Assembly (NCBI GenBank): GCA_023053545.1
Contig: JAKZAN010000106.1
Location: 1-64,000 of the forward strand
Source of the DNA: Lepidurus packardi
Lineage: Eukaryota; Arthropoda; Branchiopoda; Notostraca; Triopsidae
Direction of reading: 5' to 3'
DNA length: 64,000 bases
In this document: piece by piece, positions 8,561-17,413 of the stretch
Position numbering within the stretch: position 1 is the stretch's first letter
Layout: every line of letters starts with the position of its first letter
The notes under the pieces: generated by a model
What the model saw: the letters and a program-made list of their open reading frames with translations, nothing else
Database searches by the model: none
Told to the model about the DNA's origin: nothing
Program-made: the position numbers and the translations under genes

Positions 8561-8573
8561 CTGAGCTTATAAT
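8545..8573 (+). promoter_or_regulatory. strong sigma70 promoter
   Basis: -35 TTGCGG (8545-8550), exactly 17 nt of spacer, and a consensus -10 TATAAT (8568-8573). The predicted start is near 8580. Confidence 0.78.
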
Positions 8574-8579
8574 TCTTGC

Positions 8580-8714
8580 ATCGTAGCAATAAGCCCTGGC
8601 AACAGGCCCGCCTCCTCGGTGGCAAGCTGCTTATTGTTGCACTGGTTGTCTCCTCCACTCCTTCTGAACAGGGTGGATTTACAGGCCCAGACCGTCAAGG
8701 TCTGGGCCTTTTTT
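8580..8714 (+). ncRNA. candidate structured small RNA or ilvA leader
   Basis: A transcript from the strong promoter to the terminator would be about 135 nt with no coding potential of note. It can fold into a stem (CAATAAGC with GCTTATTG) enclosing two hairpins: CCTG-GCAA-CAGG and CCGCC-TCCTC-GGTGG. A CCAC/GTGG hairpin and the terminator follow. Pyrimidine-rich TCTCCTCC and TCCTC segments are unpaired and complementary to Shine-Dalgarno sequences. It could be a free sRNA or an attenuated leader of ilvA. I do not recognise a known family. Confidence 0.5.
8683..8714 (+). terminator. Rho-independent terminator before ilvA
   Basis: A 10-bp stem (AGGCCCAGAC with GTCTGGGCCT) and T-run lie about 40 nt upstream of the ilvA start, either ending a small RNA or attenuating ilvA. 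Confidence 0.85.
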
Positions 8715-8752
8715 CTTGGGCCTTTATGATCCACAGGCCTCTTAGAAAAACC

Positions 8753-10333
8753 ATGCCCCACACATCTGCCTCTTCCAAACCCGCCAAGCTCCAGCCCGCT
8801 GACTACCTGAAGAAAATCTTGACCGCCCGCGTTTACGACGTGGCGGTGGAGTCGGCGCTGGAGCCCGCCAAGAACCTGAGCCTGCGCTTGGGCAACACGG
8901 TGCTGCTCAAGCGTGAAGACCAGCAACCGGTTTTCAGCTTCAAGCTGCGCGGGGCGTACAACAAGATGGCACACCTCACACCGGCGCAGCTGAAAAAGGG
9001 TGTGATCTGCGCCTCCGCCGGCAACCACGCGCAGGGCGTGGCGCTGAGTGCGCGCAAGCTGGGCACGCGGGCGTTCATCGTCATGCCGGCCACCACGCCG
9101 CAGCTCAAGGTCGACGCGGTGCGCGGCTTAGGCGGCGAGGTGGTGCTGCACGGCGAAAGCTATTCCGACGCCTACGACCACGCCGTGCTGCTCGAAAAAA
9201 AGAAGGGCCTGACCTTTGTCCACCCCTTTGACGACCCGGACGTGATTGCCGGCCAAGGCACGATTGCGATGGAAATCTTGCGGCAAATCCAGAGCATTGG
9301 CCAGGGCCAGCTCGATGCCGTGTTCGTGGCCATTGGCGGCGGCGGGCTGATCTCGGGCGTGGCCAACTACATCAAGGCCGTGCGGCCCGAGATCAAGGTC
9401 ATCGGCGTGCAGATGAACGACTCCGACGCCATGATCCGTTCGGTGGACGCCAACAAGCGGGTGACGCTGCAAGACGTGGGGCTGTTTTCAGACGGCACGG
9501 CGGTCAAGCTGGTGGGCGAAGAAACCTTCCGCGTGAGCCGCGAGCTGGTGGACGAGTTCATGACCGTGGACACCGACTCGGTGTGCGCCGGTATCAAGGA
9601 CGTGTTTGTCGACACGCGCAGCATCGTTGAGCCGGCCGGCGCGCTGGCGGTGGCCGCCATCAAGCAATACGTGGCCCTGCACAAGACCAAAGGCGAAACC
9701 TATGCCGCCATTTTGTGCGGCGCCAACATGAACTTTGACCGCCTGCGCTTTGTGGCCGAGCGGGCCGAAGTGGGCGAGGAACGCGAAGCCTTGTTTGCCG
9801 TGACCATCCCTGAAGAACGCGGCAGCTTCAAACAGTTTTGCGAGCTGATCGGCAACCTGCCGGGCGGCCCGCGCAGCGTGACCGAGTTCAACTACCGCGT
9901 CAACGACGCGCAAGAAGCGCATGTGTTTGTGGGCCTGACCACGCAGGGCAAAGGCGAAAGCAAAAAAATAGCCAGCACCTTCACGCGCCACGGCTTCAAG
10001 GCGCTGGACCTCACGCACGACGAGTTGGCCAAGGAGCATGTGCGCCACATGGTGGGCGGGCACAGTGCGCTGTCCAAAGACGAGCGCTTGCTGCGCTTTG
10101 TGTTTCCCGAAAGGCCGGGCGCGCTGCTCAAGTTTTTGTCCTTCATGCGGCCGGGCTGGAACATCAGCCTGTTTCACTACCGCAACCAGGGCGCCGACTA
10201 CGGCCGCATTTTGGTGGGCCTGCAAGTGCCCAAGGCCGACAACGCCGCGTTCAAGGCTTTCCTCAACACCCTGGGTTACCCCTTTGTAGAAGAAACCGAC
10301 AACCCGGTGTACAAGCTCTTTTTGAAAAGCTGA
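8753..10333 (+). CDS. ilvA: threonine ammonia-lyase, biosynthetic (IlvA)
   Basis: This PLP enzyme converts threonine to 2-oxobutanoate, the first committed step to isoleucine. The 526-residue protein has the catalytic PLP domain with the Schiff-base lysine Lys64 in FSFKLRG and the phosphate-binding GGGGLISG loop. Two C-terminal ACT-like regulatory domains (after about residue 340) indicate the isoleucine-inhibited long form. ATG 8753 gives the family-typical N-terminus; an upstream in-frame ATG at 8726 overlaps the terminator leader. The preceding terminator suggests attenuation or a separate upstream transcript. Confidence 0.95.
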   Translation: MPHTSASSKPAKLQPADYLKKILTARVYDVAVESALEPAKNLSLRLGNTVLLKREDQQPVFSFKLRGAYNKMAHLTPAQLKKGVICASAGNHAQGVALSARKLGTRAFIVMPATTPQLKVDAVRGLGGEVVLHGESYSDAYDHAVLLEKKKGLTFVHPFDDPDVIAGQGTIAMEILRQIQSIGQGQLDAVFVAIGGGGLISGVANYIKAVRPEIKVIGVQMNDSDAMIRSVDANKRVTLQDVGLFSDGTAVKLVGEETFRVSRELVDEFMTVDTDSVCAGIKDVFVDTRSIVEPAGALAVAAIKQYVALHKTKGETYAAILCGANMNFDRLRFVAERAEVGEEREALFAVTIPEERGSFKQFCELIGNLPGGPRSVTEFNYRVNDAQEAHVFVGLTTQGKGESKKIASTFTRHGFKALDLTHDELAKEHVRHMVGGHSALSKDERLLRFVFPERPGALLKFLSFMRPGWNISLFHYRNQGADYGRILVGLQVPKADNAAFKAFLNTLGYPFVEETDNPVYKLFLKS

Positions 10334-10365
10334 CGCCCGCCCCTCCACACCCATTTGTTCCTGCT

Positions 10366-10610
10366 GTGACGGCACCAACCTCCAACCTTCACTGCCTGCG
10401 CAGGCCCGCCCGTCTGTATGCCCCGGCTGCGGTGCGACGTTTGCCTGCGGCATGCAGCTCGGCCAGGCGCGTTGCTGGTGCTACGACTTGCCGCACAGCA
10501 TGGCCGTGCCGGTGGGTGATGAAGCGCTGGCCGGCTGCTTTTGTCCGGCTTGCTTGCCCCAGAAATTGAACGCAGCTCCACCAGGAAAGACCGATGGCCA
10601 CCAACCTTGA
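10366..10610 (+). CDS. small cysteine-rich CWC family protein
   Basis: A short zinc-binding-type protein lies between ilvA and the nucleotidase. The frame ending at 10608-10610 carries CPGCGATFACG, then CWCYDLP, then CFCPACL, the spacing of Cys-rich CWC proteins. That frame has no ATG, GTG or TTG in front. A GTG at 10366 starts a plausible N-terminus one frame away, so a single-base shift around 10390 is suspected. Its function is unknown. It overlaps the start of the nucleotidase gene. Confidence 0.55.
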
Positions 10611-11562
10611 CGGGCAACTCGTGGTCGCCATTTCGTCGCGGGCGCTGTTTGACTTTGAAGAAGAAAACCGCGTGTTTGAAGCCGGCCAGGCCCACAGCGG
10701 CGCGCCTGGCGCCAAGGCGGACGCGGCCTACATGCAGCTGCAACTCGACCGCTTGGATGTGCCGGCCAAGCCGGGCGTGGCGTTTTCGCTGGTCAAAAAA
10801 CTGCTGGCTTTCAACGAGGCGCCTGAAAGCCTGGACGAAGCGCTGACGCCGGGAAAACCCGCGCAGCGGGTCGAAGTGGTGATCTTGTCGCGCAACGACC
10901 CGGTGTCGGGCATGCGCGTGTTCCGTTCGGCCCAGCATTACGGGCTGAACATCCAGCGCGGCACTTTTAACCGCGGCGAAGCACCATGGCGCTACCTCAA
11001 GCCGCTGCACGCCAACTTGTTTTTGTCCACGCACCTGAGCGACGTGCGCGCGGCCTTGGTGGCTGGCGTGCCCGCCGCGCAGGTGTACCCGCAGTCGGCC
11101 CACGCCAGCGAAGAGCATCCGCATGAAGTGCGCATTGCCTTTGACGGCGACGCGGTGCTGTTTTCCGACGAGGCTGAGCGCGTGTTCCAGGCCGAAGGGC
11201 TGAGCGCCTTTCAGCAACACGAGCGCGACAAAGCCGCGCAGCCCTTGCTGGCCGGGCCTTTCAAGCCGCTCCTGGAAGCACTGCACCGCCTGCAGCAAGT
11301 TGGCACCTCGCGCATGCGCATACGCACCGCGCTGGTCACCGCGCGCAGCGCGCCGGCGCATGAGCGGGCGATTCGCACGCTGATGAACTGGAACATCGAG
11401 GTGGACGAAGCCATGTTCCTGGGCGGCCTGGCCAAGGGCGAGTTCTTGCGCGAGTTCGAGCCCGACTTCTTTTTTGACGACCAGACCGGCCACGTCAATT
11501 CCGCAGCGCTGCATGTGCCGTCTGGGCATGTGGCCAGCGGGGTGTCGAACTTGTTGCCTTGA
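10594..11562 (+). CDS. 5'-nucleotidase (cytosolic cN-I-like family)
   Basis: This 322-residue protein resembles the bacterial family of cytosolic 5'-nucleotidase I. It shows the N-terminal VVAISSRALFDFEEENRVF motif, the VILSRNDPVSGMRVF segment, IAFDGDAVLFSDEAE in the middle and a C-terminal FFFDDQTGH. The Asp-rich motifs fit a HAD-type phosphatase fold acting on nucleoside monophosphates. An AGGA ribosome binding site precedes ATG 10594, inside the upstream CWC gene. Confidence 0.85.
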   Translation: MATNLDGQLVVAISSRALFDFEEENRVFEAGQAHSGAPGAKADAAYMQLQLDRLDVPAKPGVAFSLVKKLLAFNEAPESLDEALTPGKPAQRVEVVILSRNDPVSGMRVFRSAQHYGLNIQRGTFNRGEAPWRYLKPLHANLFLSTHLSDVRAALVAGVPAAQVYPQSAHASEEHPHEVRIAFDGDAVLFSDEAERVFQAEGLSAFQQHERDKAAQPLLAGPFKPLLEALHRLQQVGTSRMRIRTALVTARSAPAHERAIRTLMNWNIEVDEAMFLGGLAKGEFLREFEPDFFFDDQTGHVNSAALHVPSGHVASGVSNLLP

Positions 11563-11828
11563 GTCGTGCGCGCCGGGTGGTGGGGTTGATGGCTCTTCGA
11601 TGCTTCGCAGGCCGCCTCGCCCGGTGCCTCGGAGGCCGCCCCCTCCGGTGCCTCGGAGGCCGCCCCCTCCGGCGCCTCGGAGGTCGCCCCTCCGTTCGCC
11701 CTGAGGTATCGAAGGGTTCGCCCTCCTGAAGAGCCAGCAGCCCTTGGTCGAGCAATTCGGCTGAGCCGCCGCCAGCCTCAGCGCAGAAACGCCACTTAGA
11801 AAATAGCCCTGACTTCGAGCAGGGCAAG
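11563..11828. other. intergenic region with repeats
   Basis: No gene was found. It contains a 24-nt tandem repeat and one copy of the window-wide interspersed repeat (about 11693-11717). Confidence 0.6.
11597..11692. repeat. 24-bp tandem repeat, about four copies
   Basis: Two perfect 24-nt copies (11621-11644 and 11645-11668) are flanked by diverged copies. The unit is rich in GCCTCGGAGG. Confidence 0.8.
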
Positions 11829-11872
11829 TTGACAGCCCCTTTTTTTGGTACAAAATAGCACGGTCGTTCGTT
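11829..11872 (+). promoter_or_regulatory. candidate promoter and operator of the TetR gene
   Basis: Consensus -35 TTGACA lies at 11829-11834, and an AT-rich ACAAAATA region follows at -10 distance. An imperfect palindrome ACGgtCGttCGT (11860-11871) lies between the -10 and the start codon, where a TetR autorepressor would bind. Confidence 0.45.
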
Positions 11873-11885
11873 TTTATGGGTCGCC

Positions 11886-12536
11886 ATGTCCGTTTCTCCC
11901 ATTTCCAGCAGCCCGAGCGGGGCCAGCCGCAGCCAGCACAAGGGTCAGCAGACCAAGCTCGCCATCATTGAGGCGGCTTTGGGCTTGGCCACGCAAATTG
12001 GCCTGGAAGGCCTGAGCATTGGCGCGGTGGCGGAGATCATGCAGATGAGCAAGTCGGGTGTGTTCTCGCACTTTGGCTCGCGTGAGGAACTGCAAATCTC
12101 GGTCGTTCGCGAGTACTTTCGCCGCTTTGAGGACGAGGTCTTCATCCCCGCGATGCAGTCGCCCAAAGGCCTGCCGCGTGTGCGCGCCTTGTTTGACAAC
12201 TGGATGAAACGCGTGGCTGTCGAGCTGCAGTCGGGCTGCATTTTCATCAGTGGCGCGGTCGACTTTGACGATCGGCCCGGCCCGGTGCGCGACGCGCTGG
12301 TGGGCTCGGTGCGCACCTGGCTCGACGCCTTGAGCCGCGCCGTGGTGCTGGCGCGGGAGGTCGGCCACCTCAAGCCCGAGGCCGACGAAAGGCAGATCGC
12401 CTTTGAGATTCACGGCTTGATTTTGGCCATGCATTACGAGGCCCGGTTTTTGCGCTCGCCCGGCTCGGTCGAGCGGGGCGTCGTCGGCTTCGAGAGCATT
12501 TTGACCCGCTACGCCGAGCCTTCGGCACTGGCGTGA
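11886..12536 (+). CDS. TetR/AcrR family transcriptional regulator
   Basis: This 216-residue regulator has an N-terminal helix-turn-helix (residues ~24-68), including GLSIGAVAEIMQMSKSGVFSHF, and a variable ligand-binding C-terminal domain. It heads a co-directional beta-oxidation cluster, so it most likely represses it and responds to acyl-CoA. That role is inferred from position. A candidate operator precedes the gene. Confidence 0.88.
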   Translation: MSVSPISSSPSGASRSQHKGQQTKLAIIEAALGLATQIGLEGLSIGAVAEIMQMSKSGVFSHFGSREELQISVVREYFRRFEDEVFIPAMQSPKGLPRVRALFDNWMKRVAVELQSGCIFISGAVDFDDRPGPVRDALVGSVRTWLDALSRAVVLAREVGHLKPEADERQIAFEIHGLILAMHYEARFLRSPGSVERGVVGFESILTRYAEPSALA

Positions 12537-12609
12537 ACCGGCCTTCTTGGCTTGTCTTTACCTTGGCTTTTTTTAGCTTTTCCTTTTCATTTCAACTCGA
12601 AAGTAGACC

Positions 12610-14406
12610 ATGCCCCAGTACACCCCACCCCTGCGCGACATGCAGTTCGTCATGCACGAAGTCCTGAACGTCACGGCCGATTTGCAGGCCTTGCCACGCC
12701 ATGCCGACATCGACGTGGACACCATCAACGCGGTGATCGAAGAAGCTGGCAAGTTTGCTGCTGAAGTGGCGTTTCCACTGAACATCAGCGGCGACCAAGA
12801 AGGCTGCCAGCTCGACAAAGTCACGCACGAAGTCAAGACGCCTGCCGGCTTCAAAGCCGCTTACGAAAAATACGTGGAAGGTGGCTGGGCGGCGCTGTCG
12901 TGCGACCCCGAGTACGGCGGCCAGGGCCTGCCCTTTGTGGTCAACCAGTGCTTGTACGAAATGCTCAACTCGGCCAACCAAGCCTGGACCATGTACCCCG
13001 GCCTGTCGCACGGCGCTTACGAAGCGCTGCACGCGCACGGCACCGACGCGCAAAAGAAGCTGTACCTGCCCAAGCTCACCAGCGGCGAATGGACCGGCAC
13101 CATGTGCCTGACCGAGCCGCATTGCGGCACCGACCTGGGCCTGCTGCGCACCAAGGCCGAGCCACAGGCTGACGGCACGTTCAAGCTCACCGGCAACAAG
13201 ATTTTCATCAGCGCCGGTGAACACGACATGGCCCCGAACATCGTGCACCTGGTGCTGGCCCGCCTGCCAGACGCGCCGCAAGGCAGCAAGGGCATCAGCT
13301 TGTTTGCCGTGCCCAAGTTCAATGTGGCTGAAGACGGCACGATGGGTGCGCGCAACGGCATTTACTGCGGTGGCCTGGAGCACAAAATGGGCATCCACGG
13401 CAACTCCACCTGCCAGATGGTGCTGGACGGCGCCGTGGGCACCATGGTCGGCGCGCCCAACAAAGGCTTGGCGGCCATGTTCGTGATGATGAACGCCGCC
13501 CGCCTGGGCGTGGGCAACCAGTCGCTGGGCCTGACCGAAGTGGCCTTCCAAAACGCGCTGGCTTATGCCAAAGACCGCATCCAGATGCGCTCGCTGTCCG
13601 GCGTCAAAGCCAAAGACAAAGCGGCCGACCCGATCATCGTGCACCCCGACGTGCGCAAGATGCTGCTGACCGCCAAGGCCTATGCCGAAGGCGGCCGCGC
13701 CCTGTCGATGTTCTGCACCGTGCTGCTGGACAAAGAACTGCACCACCCCGACGAAAAAGTGCGCAAGGACTCGGCCGAAATCGTGGCCTTGCTCACGCCC
13801 ATCGTCAAAGCCTTCCTGACGGACAACGGCCACATTGCCACCAACGCCTGCATGCAGGTCTTTGGCGGCCACGGCTTCATCAAGGAGTGGGGCATGGAGC
13901 AGTTTGTGCGCGACAACCGCATCAACATGATTTATGAAGGCACCAACACCATCCAGTCGCTGGACCTGCTGGGCCGCAAAGTGCTGGGCAACAACGGCGC
14001 CACGCTGAAAAAATTCGGCAAGCTGGTCGGCGCCTTGGTGGCGGAAGAAGGCGTCAACGAGAAGATGGCCGAGTTCATCAACCCACTGGCCAACCTGGCC
14101 GACCAGATGACCAAGTTCACCACCGAACTGGGTTTCAAGGGCTTCCAAAACCCCGACGAAGTGGGCGCCGCCGCGGTGGACTACATGCGCGTGGCGGGCC
14201 ATCTGGTGTTTGGCTACTTTTGGGCCCGCATGGCGCAGGTGGCGCTGCGCCAGATCGCCGCTGGCAGCACCGACAAGTTTTATGTGGCCAAGCTGCAAAC
14301 CGCGCGTTTTTACTTTGCCAAGCTCCTGCCTGAAACGGCGACGCTGATGCGCACCGCCCGCGCCGGCAGCCGCTCACTGATGGAAACCGACGAGGCGCTG
14401 GCCTGA
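12610..14406 (+). CDS. acyl-CoA dehydrogenase with C-terminal extension
   Basis: This FAD-dependent acyl-CoA dehydrogenase introduces the trans-2 double bond in beta-oxidation. At 598 residues it belongs to the long subgroup (DmdC/FadE-related, with an acetyl-CoA-dehydrogenase-like C-terminal domain). Seen: CLTEPHCGTDLG for substrate/FAD binding, the GGLEHKMGIHGNST segment, FGGHGFIKEWGMEQ, and the catalytic base Glu443 in MIYEGTNTIQ. It is the first enzyme gene after the TetR gene. Confidence 0.93.
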   Translation: MPQYTPPLRDMQFVMHEVLNVTADLQALPRHADIDVDTINAVIEEAGKFAAEVAFPLNISGDQEGCQLDKVTHEVKTPAGFKAAYEKYVEGGWAALSCDPEYGGQGLPFVVNQCLYEMLNSANQAWTMYPGLSHGAYEALHAHGTDAQKKLYLPKLTSGEWTGTMCLTEPHCGTDLGLLRTKAEPQADGTFKLTGNKIFISAGEHDMAPNIVHLVLARLPDAPQGSKGISLFAVPKFNVAEDGTMGARNGIYCGGLEHKMGIHGNSTCQMVLDGAVGTMVGAPNKGLAAMFVMMNAARLGVGNQSLGLTEVAFQNALAYAKDRIQMRSLSGVKAKDKAADPIIVHPDVRKMLLTAKAYAEGGRALSMFCTVLLDKELHHPDEKVRKDSAEIVALLTPIVKAFLTDNGHIATNACMQVFGGHGFIKEWGMEQFVRDNRINMIYEGTNTIQSLDLLGRKVLGNNGATLKKFGKLVGALVAEEGVNEKMAEFINPLANLADQMTKFTTELGFKGFQNPDEVGAAAVDYMRVAGHLVFGYFWARMAQVALRQIAAGSTDKFYVAKLQTARFYFAKLLPETATLMRTARAGSRSLMETDEALA

Positions 14407-14492
14407 CGCTTCCCGCGCGCGGGCCGTCCCGCGCGCCAGCCCTTCCCCTGGTGGGGAAGGCTCCTCACCTTTCCCATGAAAAACACCGCACC

Positions 14493-14930
14493 ATGAAAAA
14501 ACACCTCACCGCCGCCTTGTTCGCCGTCTTGGCTGGGCCTGCTCTGGCACAAATGACACCCGCCGGTCTGTGGCGCAGCATCGACGACAACACCGGCGAG
14601 GCCAAGGCCGAAATCAGCATCAAGGACAACGGCAAAGGCGGGCTCAATGGTGTGGTCGAGCGCAGCTTGCTGAAGGCGCCGAGCACCGAGCCGAACTGCG
14701 TGTTGTGCACCGACGACCGCAAGGGCAAGCCCAAGATCGGCATGGAAGTCATCCGCGACGCGGCCCAGGTCAAGGGCGAGGAGGTGTGGGAAGGCGGCAC
14801 CATCCTGGACCCCGAAAACGGCAAGACCTACAAGCTGCGTTTGGCCCCCATCGAGGGCGGCAAAAAGCTGCAGGTGCGCGGCTACATCGGCCCGTTTTAC
14901 CGCACCCAAGTCTGGCAGCGCGTGCAATAA
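14493..14930 (+). CDS. DUF2147 family secreted protein
   Basis: This 145-residue exported protein has a signal peptide MKKHLTAALFAVLAGPALA cleaved before QMTPAGLW. The body matches the DUF2147 pattern (GLWRSIDDNTGEAKAEISI near the start and YIGPFYRTQVWQR at the end). A function is not established for the family. It is odd as an insertion between two beta-oxidation genes and probably shares their transcript. Confidence 0.82.
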   Translation: MKKHLTAALFAVLAGPALAQMTPAGLWRSIDDNTGEAKAEISIKDNGKGGLNGVVERSLLKAPSTEPNCVLCTDDRKGKPKIGMEVIRDAAQVKGEEVWEGGTILDPENGKTYKLRLAPIEGGKKLQVRGYIGPFYRTQVWQRVQ

Positions 14931-14975
14931 ACCCCACGAGCCGGCCCTTTCACTTCTTCTTGAAAAGCTCTATTT

Positions 14976-17384
14976 ATGTCCCGTTTCCTTGTGAAAAAAG
15001 TCGCCGTGCTCGGCGCGGGCGTGATGGGCGCGCAAATCGCCGCCCACCTCGTCAACCTCAAAGTGCCGGTCGTCCTGTTCGACCTGGCTGACACCAAGTC
15101 GCCGTCTAAAAACGGCATCGTCAGCCGGGCGGTGGAAGGTCTGAAAAAACTCAAGCCCGCACCGCTGGGCCTGGCCGAAGACGCGGCGCTGATCCAGCAA
15201 GCCAACTACGAAGAGCACATGGAGCAGCTCTTGGGCTGCGACCTCATCATCGAGGCGATTGCCGAGCGCATGGACTGGAAGACCGACCTGTACCAAAAGA
15301 TCGCGCCTTTCATCAACCCGCGCGCCATCGTCGCCAGCAACACCTCGGGCCTGTCGATCACCCAGCTCAGCCAGGCGCTGCCTGACAGCATCAAGCCGCG
15401 CTTTTGCGGCATTCACTTTTTCAACCCACCGCGCTACATGGCGTTGGTCGAACTGATCAACACGCCGACCACCCAAGTGCAGGTGCTCGACGACCTCGAA
15501 GCCTTTGTCACCAGCACGCTGGGCAAGGGCGTCATCCGGGCGCTGGACACGCCGAACTTCATCGCCAACCGCGTCGGCATTGCCGGTATGTTGGCGACCA
15601 TGAAGGAAGCCGACAAGTTTGGCTTGTCTTACGACGTGGTCGACGACCTCACCGGCAAGAAGCTGGGCCGCGCCAGCTCGGGCACCTTCCGCACTGCCGA
15701 CGTGGTGGGGCTGGACACCATGGCGCACGTCATCCGCACGCTGCAAGACAACCTGGGCCCCGGCAAGACAGCCGACCCTTTTGCCGACATGTACGGCACG
15801 CCGCCGGTGCTGGCCAAGTTGCTGGAGAGCAAGAGCCTGGGCCAAAAGTCCGGCGCGGGCTTTTATAAAAAACAAGGCCGCGACATCTTGCGCCTGGACC
15901 CGCAAAGCATGGACTACGTGCCCGCTGGGGCCAAGGCCAACGACGTGGTTGGCCGCATGCTCAAAAAGCCGGCTGGCGAACGCCTGGGCCTGCTGCGCCA
16001 CGCCGAAGGCGCTGAGCCCCGCTTTTTGTGGGCCGTGCTGCGCGACCAGTTGCACTACGCCGCCGTGCACCTGCACAGCATTGCTGAAACCGCACGCGAC
16101 ATCGACTTTGCCATGCGCTGGGGTTTTGGCAGCCAGCAAGGCCCGTTCGAGCTGTGGCAAGAAGCGGGCTGGTTGCAAGTGGCCAAGTGGATTCAAGAAG
16201 ACATCGACGCAGGCGAAGCCCTGTGCAGCGAGCCGCTGCCTGAGTGGGTCTTCAAAGGCCCCGTGGCTGACGCGGGCGGTGTGCACACGGCGCAAGGCTC
16301 TTGGAGCCCAGCTGCCAAGCAGTTCATCCCACGCCGTCAGTTGCCGGTGCACGAGCGCCAGCACTTTCCTGAAGACGTGCTCGGTGCCCAGGCGCCGTCG
16401 GCCGCCACCGCAGGCAAGACGCTGCATGAAGACGACGCGATCCGCCTGTGGACCTTGGACGACGAGGTGGTGATTGCCAGCATCAAGACCAAGATGCACG
16501 CCATCAGCCCCGACGTGGCCGAGGGCCTGGCGCGTGGCGTGGACATTGCCGAGCGCGGCTACAAGGGCTTGGTGATCTGGTCGAACGACGCGATGTTTTC
16601 GGCCGGTGCTGATCTGCAAGCCATGCTGCCCGCCTTCATGATGGGCGGCGCCCGCGCGATTGACGGTGCTGAAGCAGAACTGCAAGCGGTCATGCTCAAG
16701 CTGCGCTACGCCAGCGTGCCTGTGGTGTCGGCCGTGCGCGGCTTGGCGCTGGGCGGCGGCTGCGAAATGGCGATCCACTCGGCCCGCCGCGTGGTCGCGC
16801 TGGAAAGCTACATCGGCCTGGTGGAAGTTGGCGTGGGCCTGGTGCCCGGCGCTGGCGGCCTGACCTACATCGCCCGCCGCGCTGCCGAGAACGCGCAAAG
16901 CTCGACCAACAAGGACGTGATGCCCTTCCTGACCGAAGGCTTCACCGCCGCAGCCATGGCCAAGGTCGGCACCAGCGCACTGGAGGGCCGCAAGCTCGGC
17001 TATGTGCTGGACAGCGATGTGATCGTCGCGCACAAGGACGAGCTGCTGTTTGTGGCCTTGGGCGAAGCCCGTGCCATGTTCAACGCCGGCTACCGCCCAC
17101 CGCTGGCGCGCCAGTTCCCGGTGGCTGGCCGCAACGGCCTGGCCACCATCAAAGGCCAGTTGGTCAACATGCGCGACGGCGGCTTCATCAGCGCGCACGA
17201 CTTCCACATCGCCAGCCTGATCGCCAACGTGGTCTGCGGCGGCGACGTGGACGCCGGCACGCTGGTCACCGAGGACTACCTCATGACACTGGAACGCCGT
17301 GCCTTTTGCTCACTGCTCGAGCACCCCAAGACGCAAGAACGCATCATGGGCATGATGAGCACGGGCAAGCCGGTGCGCAACTGA
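14976..17384 (+). CDS. 3-hydroxyacyl-CoA dehydrogenase/enoyl-CoA hydratase bifunctional protein (FadB-type)
   Basis: This 802-residue fusion catalyses the second and third steps of beta-oxidation. The N-terminal Rossmann domain opens with VAVLGAGVMGAQIA. It is followed by the catalytic His region GIHFFNPP and two dehydrogenase C-terminal domains. The crotonase domain is at the C-terminus (about residues 480-720) with FSAGADL, RGLALGGGCEMA and EVGVGLVPGAGG. The domain order is the reverse of E. coli FadB and is common in betaproteobacteria. Confidence 0.93.
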   Translation: MSRFLVKKVAVLGAGVMGAQIAAHLVNLKVPVVLFDLADTKSPSKNGIVSRAVEGLKKLKPAPLGLAEDAALIQQANYEEHMEQLLGCDLIIEAIAERMDWKTDLYQKIAPFINPRAIVASNTSGLSITQLSQALPDSIKPRFCGIHFFNPPRYMALVELINTPTTQVQVLDDLEAFVTSTLGKGVIRALDTPNFIANRVGIAGMLATMKEADKFGLSYDVVDDLTGKKLGRASSGTFRTADVVGLDTMAHVIRTLQDNLGPGKTADPFADMYGTPPVLAKLLESKSLGQKSGAGFYKKQGRDILRLDPQSMDYVPAGAKANDVVGRMLKKPAGERLGLLRHAEGAEPRFLWAVLRDQLHYAAVHLHSIAETARDIDFAMRWGFGSQQGPFELWQEAGWLQVAKWIQEDIDAGEALCSEPLPEWVFKGPVADAGGVHTAQGSWSPAAKQFIPRRQLPVHERQHFPEDVLGAQAPSAATAGKTLHEDDAIRLWTLDDEVVIASIKTKMHAISPDVAEGLARGVDIAERGYKGLVIWSNDAMFSAGADLQAMLPAFMMGGARAIDGAEAELQAVMLKLRYASVPVVSAVRGLALGGGCEMAIHSARRVVALESYIGLVEVGVGLVPGAGGLTYIARRAAENAQSSTNKDVMPFLTEGFTAAAMAKVGTSALEGRKLGYVLDSDVIVAHKDELLFVALGEARAMFNAGYRPPLARQFPVAGRNGLATIKGQLVNMRDGGFISAHDFHIASLIANVVCGGDVDAGTLVTEDYLMTLERRAFCSLLEHPKTQERIMGMMSTGKPVRN

Positions 17385-17413
17385 CCACCTCACCTCTTCT
17401 TTAAAAGACCGCC

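Noticed and set aside
8580..8714. 6S RNA, SRP RNA or a named riboswitch
   Set aside because: The conserved SRP core and the 6S closing stem with central bubble are not visible, and no riboswitch motif I know fits. It was kept as an unnamed candidate.
12592..14298. Minus-strand 568-codon frame and, over the FadB-type gene, a 745-codon frame (14970-17207)
   Set aside because: Both are Gln/His/Arg-rich mirror frames of well-supported plus-strand enzymes and have no domain signature.
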